DNA from: Planctomycetota bacterium
GTDB taxonomy: Bacteria > Planctomycetota > Phycisphaerae > Phycisphaerales > SM1A02
Reading direction: 5' to 3'
Length of the DNA stretch: 34,295 nucleotides
Assembly (NCBI GenBank): GCA_022562915.1
Contig: JADFOJ010000037.1
Span: 1 to 34,295 of the forward strand
In this document: one piece after another, positions 31,892 to 34,295 of the stretch
Layout: every line of letters starts with the position of its first letter
Numbering within the stretch: position 1 is the stretch's first letter
Notes under the pieces: model-generated
The model's input: the letters and a program-made list of their open reading frames with translations, nothing else
What the model was told of the DNA's origin: nothing
Databases searched by the model: none
Made by a program: the position numbers and the translations under genes

Positions 31892-31981
31892 GGGTGGCAC
31901 GGTTGAACTCGCTCTAGCGAGTTCGGCCGTGGTGCGATGTTCGAAGACACGGCCGACGGCGGACGCCGTCAACCGTGCCAC
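31892..31981. repeat. GTGGCACGG palindromic repeat, copy E (tandem partner of D)
   Basis: This is a direct copy of D exactly 140 nt downstream. The 90-nt cores differ at one base only (C at 31798, T at 31938, in the loop of hairpin 2). All stems of D are preserved. The 50 nt between D and E are not repeated elsewhere in the window. Confidence 0.88.
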
Positions 31982-32038
31982 ACCGAGATTCATCGGGTCG
32001 TACGTGTTTGTGCCGGAGCGCGACGGCCCGACGCGCGC

Positions 32039-32100
32039 ACAGAACCAGGCCGCCGGTCACGGGGGGGGACCACGACCGACTGATGGTTGCCTGGTTCTGT
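32039..32100. repeat. 12-bp inverted repeat with 38-nt spacer
   Basis: ACAGAACCAGGC (32039-32050) and GCCTGGTTCTGT (32089-32100) are perfect inverted copies. The spacer includes G8 near 32061 and a CGGTC/GACCG pair. It could be a hairpin in a transcript or the ends of a very small element; no T tract follows. Confidence 0.7.
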
Positions 32101-32109
32101 AGACAGTCC

Positions 32110-32144
32110 CCGGTGGGTGAATGACATTCACCCCTACGCACCGG
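32110..32144. promoter_or_regulatory. nested palindrome, candidate operator
   Basis: GGGTGAATG-A-CATTCACCC (32115-32133) is a perfect 9-bp palindrome with a single central base, enclosed by CCGGTG (32110-32115) and CACCGG (32139-32144). It lies about 200 nt before the ATG of the dockerin-bearing gene and just before a TATAGC box, a plausible regulator site. The half-site TGAATG resembles those of several TetR-family regulators, but no regulator gene is adjacent. Confidence 0.4.
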
Positions 32145-32345
32145 CGTCAGTATAGCACACGCCGCTGATAATGGGATCCCGATCTCCTGATTTGTCTTTT
32201 TCCCTGCCCCCCGCCGCCGGGATCCCCCCCAAGACCCCGCGCCGGAGGCCGAATCAGTGCGGGAATACGCTCGCACACTGCCCCATCGGGTGCTATGTTT
32301 GCACCGGCACGCCCGCTGGTCCGCGTATCGATAGGAACGGTACAC

Positions 32346-33749
32346 ATGAATATGAGAATGCTCGTGGGGCTGGGGCTCCTGGTTGCAACGGGAGCCGCGG
32401 GAACCCTGTCTGGCCAAACCAATGCCGGCGCGCCACGCGGACCGGCGCTCGACTGCGGTTTCGGCGCATCCGGCAACTGGTTGCAGGCCTTTCGGGAGGC
32501 GGTCCAGCGAGGCGAGGTCATCGACCCCGCCACGCGCGTGTTGCCCGATCTGCCGCCGCCGATTGCCCTCGCCGGTCAGCCGGCGCGGTGCCTTACTCGC
32601 GAGCAGATCTTCCCCTTCGAGGACACCGACCAGCTCCTGCTGACGAACTTCTCCTCCGCGCAGCTCACGGCGCTGCTGGTAGACGCCTCCAACAGCCTGC
32701 TGGCAAGCTGGGGCGACAACTTCGACTTCATCGGCTTCTGGGTGAACTTCGATCCGGACCACCAGATCGGCACCGCGTTCTACAAGCTCGTCTCCAATGA
32801 CGTCACGGGAATCGGCAACGTCGGCGAGGTGATCGGCGAGGGGCCGACCTTCGACATCCACGCCGACCTCGGCCTCGCCGGCGAGAGGATCCAGGGGATG
32901 GTCATGATGTGGAACATCAACAGCGGCACGTGGCAGACGGGCAACGGGCCCGCCGCGGAATTCACGCGCATGGCCCTGGGCCAGGAGTTCGAGCACCGCT
33001 TCGCGCTGTTCCTGCCGCCGCTGCTCGGCGTCGCCGACCGCCCCATGCAGGGCGACAACGGCTCGTGCGGGCGGCAGTTCCACTGGAACTGGAGAACTGA
33101 CGGCCAGGGCTCGTCGATGGAGATCTCGGAGTGGGTCGGCTCCAACCCGGCCGAACTGGTCGGCAGCTTCGTCACGTTCAACACCGACATCCCAGGCAGC
33201 GTCTTCAGCTACACGGACCTGTATCTCATGGGCTACGTGTCGCCGGCCGAGATGGACGCGGGCAACTCCGAGCTGCGCTACATGAACACGTCCACATGCA
33301 GCCGGTTCTACAACGGCACGATCTCGAACTTCAGTTCCGCGGACATCATCGCCGCGGCGGGTCCGCGAGTTCCTGATCACACCGCGGCGCAGAAGGACTA
33401 CAAGACCGCGTGGATCATGATCCACCTGCCCGGGCAATCACCCACGACACCACAGCTCGACAAGGCCGTCGCCATCCTGGAGCAGCACATGGACGACTGG
33501 AGCCTGAGCACGCTGGGCCGGGGCACGATGGACAACGCGCTGTTCACGGACGTCAACTGCAACGGCGTACCCGACGCCCAGGAGTGCCTGGCGGACCTCG
33601 ACGGCGACGGCACGGTCGGGATCCTCGACTTTCTGGCGCTGCTCGCGGCGTGGGGGGATCCCGGCGGTCCGGCGGACGTCAACGGCGACGGCACGGTCGG
33701 GATAGTCGACTTCCTTCAACTGCTGGCCGGCTGGGGCGCGTGTCCTTGA
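32346..33749 (+). CDS. exported metallopeptidase-like protein with dockerin-like pair
   Basis: A protein of 467 residues. ATG 32346 (MNMRMLVGLGLLVATGAAG) gives a signal peptide cleaved near TLSGQ and has AGGAA 8 nt upstream; the frame is open to 32295 without a better start. The central region RMALGQEFEHRFALFL (Q213-E-F-E-H217) sits where related proteins, as I recall them, have an HExGH zinc motif; here the first His is Gln. Downstream SSMEISEW and YTDLYLMGYVSPAEM (289 on) match the same group, which has YSPLDLYLMGL. Residues 417-467 form two calcium loops, DLDGDGTVGILDFL and DVNGDGTVGIVDFL, each followed by a WG motif. It may be an inactive peptidase relative. It converges with the next gene with 18 nt between stop codons. 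Confidence 0.78.
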   Translation: MNMRMLVGLGLLVATGAAGTLSGQTNAGAPRGPALDCGFGASGNWLQAFREAVQRGEVIDPATRVLPDLPPPIALAGQPARCLTREQIFPFEDTDQLLLTNFSSAQLTALLVDASNSLLASWGDNFDFIGFWVNFDPDHQIGTAFYKLVSNDVTGIGNVGEVIGEGPTFDIHADLGLAGERIQGMVMMWNINSGTWQTGNGPAAEFTRMALGQEFEHRFALFLPPLLGVADRPMQGDNGSCGRQFHWNWRTDGQGSSMEISEWVGSNPAELVGSFVTFNTDIPGSVFSYTDLYLMGYVSPAEMDAGNSELRYMNTSTCSRFYNGTISNFSSADIIAAAGPRVPDHTAAQKDYKTAWIMIHLPGQSPTTPQLDKAVAILEQHMDDWSLSTLGRGTMDNALFTDVNCNGVPDAQECLADLDGDGTVGILDFLALLAAWGDPGGPADVNGDGTVGIVDFLQLLAGWGACP

Positions 33750-33756
33750 TCCCGGA

Positions 33757-33768
33757 ACGCCGCGGCGT
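33757..33768. other. 12-bp palindrome between convergent genes
   Basis: ACGCCGCGGCGT is a perfect palindrome lying between the stop at 33749 and the stop of the minus-strand gene at 33768-33770. Its place suggests a bidirectional end signal, but there is no loop and no T tract. Confidence 0.3.
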
Positions 33769-34295
33769 CAGCCGTCGCCGGCGGCCTCCTGGAGCAATTC
33801 CTCGGCCTTGGCTCTCGACTGGGTGATGAGGCCGTTGACGACCTTGGCCGGGAGGATGAAGGTGCCGACGCTCGAATCCATGCCGCCACCGCGAAGCATG
33901 CGCATCATGCCGCCGAAACCCGATCCGCCGCTGTCGTCGGTCGTGGTCGGCGCCAGCGTGATCAGCACGCCGATGACGTCGCCGGACGACGAGAAGACCG
34001 GCAGGCCGTAGCTGGCGATGTTGCCGTCGATGATCCACGCCTTGCGGGGTTTCCTGATCGCGCCGCTGACACGGGCCGTCGCGGCGTACGGCGCGTAGTC
34101 GTAACCCTTCTTGAGCCGGCCGATCGCCACGACGGTGTCGCCGACTGCGGGGGTGGCGCCCTCGGCGAAGTTGATGGGGGCCAGCGTGCGATCGGTGATC
34201 CCCGTCACCTGGAGGAACGCCAGGTCGAGCTTGGTGTCCTTGGCGACCAGGAACGCGTCGTACTCCTCCTCCTCGGTACCGAAGATCACCTTGAA
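33768..34295 (-). CDS. HtrA/S1C-like trypsin-fold protein, C-terminal part (5' end outside the window)
   Basis: The frame is open to the right edge, so the N-terminal part, including the catalytic His region, is missing. The visible 175 residues start FKVIFGTEEEEYDAFLVA. DTKLDLAFLQV carries the Asp of the triad (codon 34224-34226), as in DegP (DIALIQ). The serine loop, usually GNSGGPVF, reads ASYGLPVFSSSGDVIGV, with Tyr (codon 34008-34010) at the nucleophile position, so the protein is probably not an active protease. A Gly/Met-rich stretch (GSGFGGMMRMLRGGGM) and a helical tail end it. No PDZ domain is seen after the protease part. A role in binding misfolded proteins or peptides is possible but unproven. 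Confidence 0.7.
   Translation of the reverse strand, partial: FKVIFGTEEEEYDAFLVAKDTKLDLAFLQVTGITDRTLAPINFAEGATPAVGDTVVAIGRLKKGYDYAPYAATARVSGAIRKPRKAWIIDGNIASYGLPVFSSSGDVIGVLITLAPTTTDDSGGSGFGGMMRMLRGGGMDSSVGTFILPAKVVNGLITQSRAKAEELLQEAAGDG

Larger units (their letters stand above)
31982..32345. other. intergenic region with two nested palindromes before an exported-protein gene
   Basis: No credible gene. It holds the palindromes at 32039-32100 and 32110-32144 (listed separately), a TATAGC box near 32151 that could be a -10 element, a short T run (TTTGTCTTTTTCCC) near 32195, and AGGAA at 32334-32338 ahead of ATG 32346. Base composition is somewhat less regular than in the coding parts. Long open frames on the minus strand here are shadows. 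Confidence 0.5.

Noticed and set aside
31914-33437. 507-residue minus-strand open frame
   Set aside because: It is antisense to the signal-peptide-bearing gene at 32346 and runs through repeat copy E; the plus-strand frame has clear motifs and a ribosome site.

Overview
The window is high-GC, gene-dense DNA that most resembles a Planctomycetota genome of the Phycisphaerae type. The main reason is five exported proteins that carry short calcium-loop (EF-hand/dockerin-like) modules of the form D-x-D-G-D-G-x-V-G-I-x-D-F-L-x-L-L-x-x-W-G. Other supports are a giant kinase with zinc ribbons and a C-terminal FGE/SUMF1-like domain, FG-GAP, HAF-like and T5SS/PEP-CTERM-type repeat proteins, and the scarcity of clear Shine-Dalgarno sites. 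The organism call is an inference; no rRNA or tRNA gene is present.

Layout, left to right. 1-5502: the tail of an unidentified gene, then a tightly coupled + strand operon truA / GT4 glycosyltransferase / unknown exported helical protein / PIG-L deacetylase / GNAT acetyltransferase. 5578-11949: two large exported repeat proteins on the - strand (14 propeller-like repeats plus HAF-like repeats; 14 FG-GAP repeats), both ending in dockerin-like modules. 12277-17361: a 1694-residue Ser/Thr kinase with zinc ribbons, one membrane span and a C-terminal FGE-like domain. 17376-21967, - strand: a DUF368 membrane protein, a CapD/WbpM-type nucleotide-sugar dehydratase, a small membrane protein, greA, and a dUTPase fused to a degenerate LAGLIDADG domain. 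galE diverges from this block at 22024. 23328-27512: a tiny exported protein with a strong terminator, a T5SS/PEP-CTERM-type repeat protein, and an exported protein whose body resembles the middle part of the flagellar hook protein FlgE. 27549-31744: a ThuA-domain protein, a SAM methyltransferase, and a xylose-isomerase-like/xylulokinase pair. 32346-34295: a dockerin-bearing exported protein resembling metallopeptidases, and the end of an HtrA-like protein that seems to lack its catalytic serine.

Five copies of a structured palindromic repeat (55-112 nt) are scattered through the window. Each begins or ends within about 35 nt of a stop codon, and no copy interrupts a gene. All share terminal arms GTGGCACGGTYGA / TCRACCGTGYCAC. 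The longer copies have an asymmetric core CCGTGGNGCGAYG and can fold into a multi-arm, cloverleaf-like shape. This repeat family and the dUTPase-LAGLIDADG fusion are the two strongest candidates for something little described.

Together the genes point to envelope and extracellular biology: nucleotide-sugar and lipid-carrier functions (galE, capD-like, DUF368), glycan modification (GT4, PIG-L, GNAT), a family of secreted calcium-loop repeat proteins, and xylose-type sugar use. Housekeeping genes (truA, greA, dUTPase) are interspersed.
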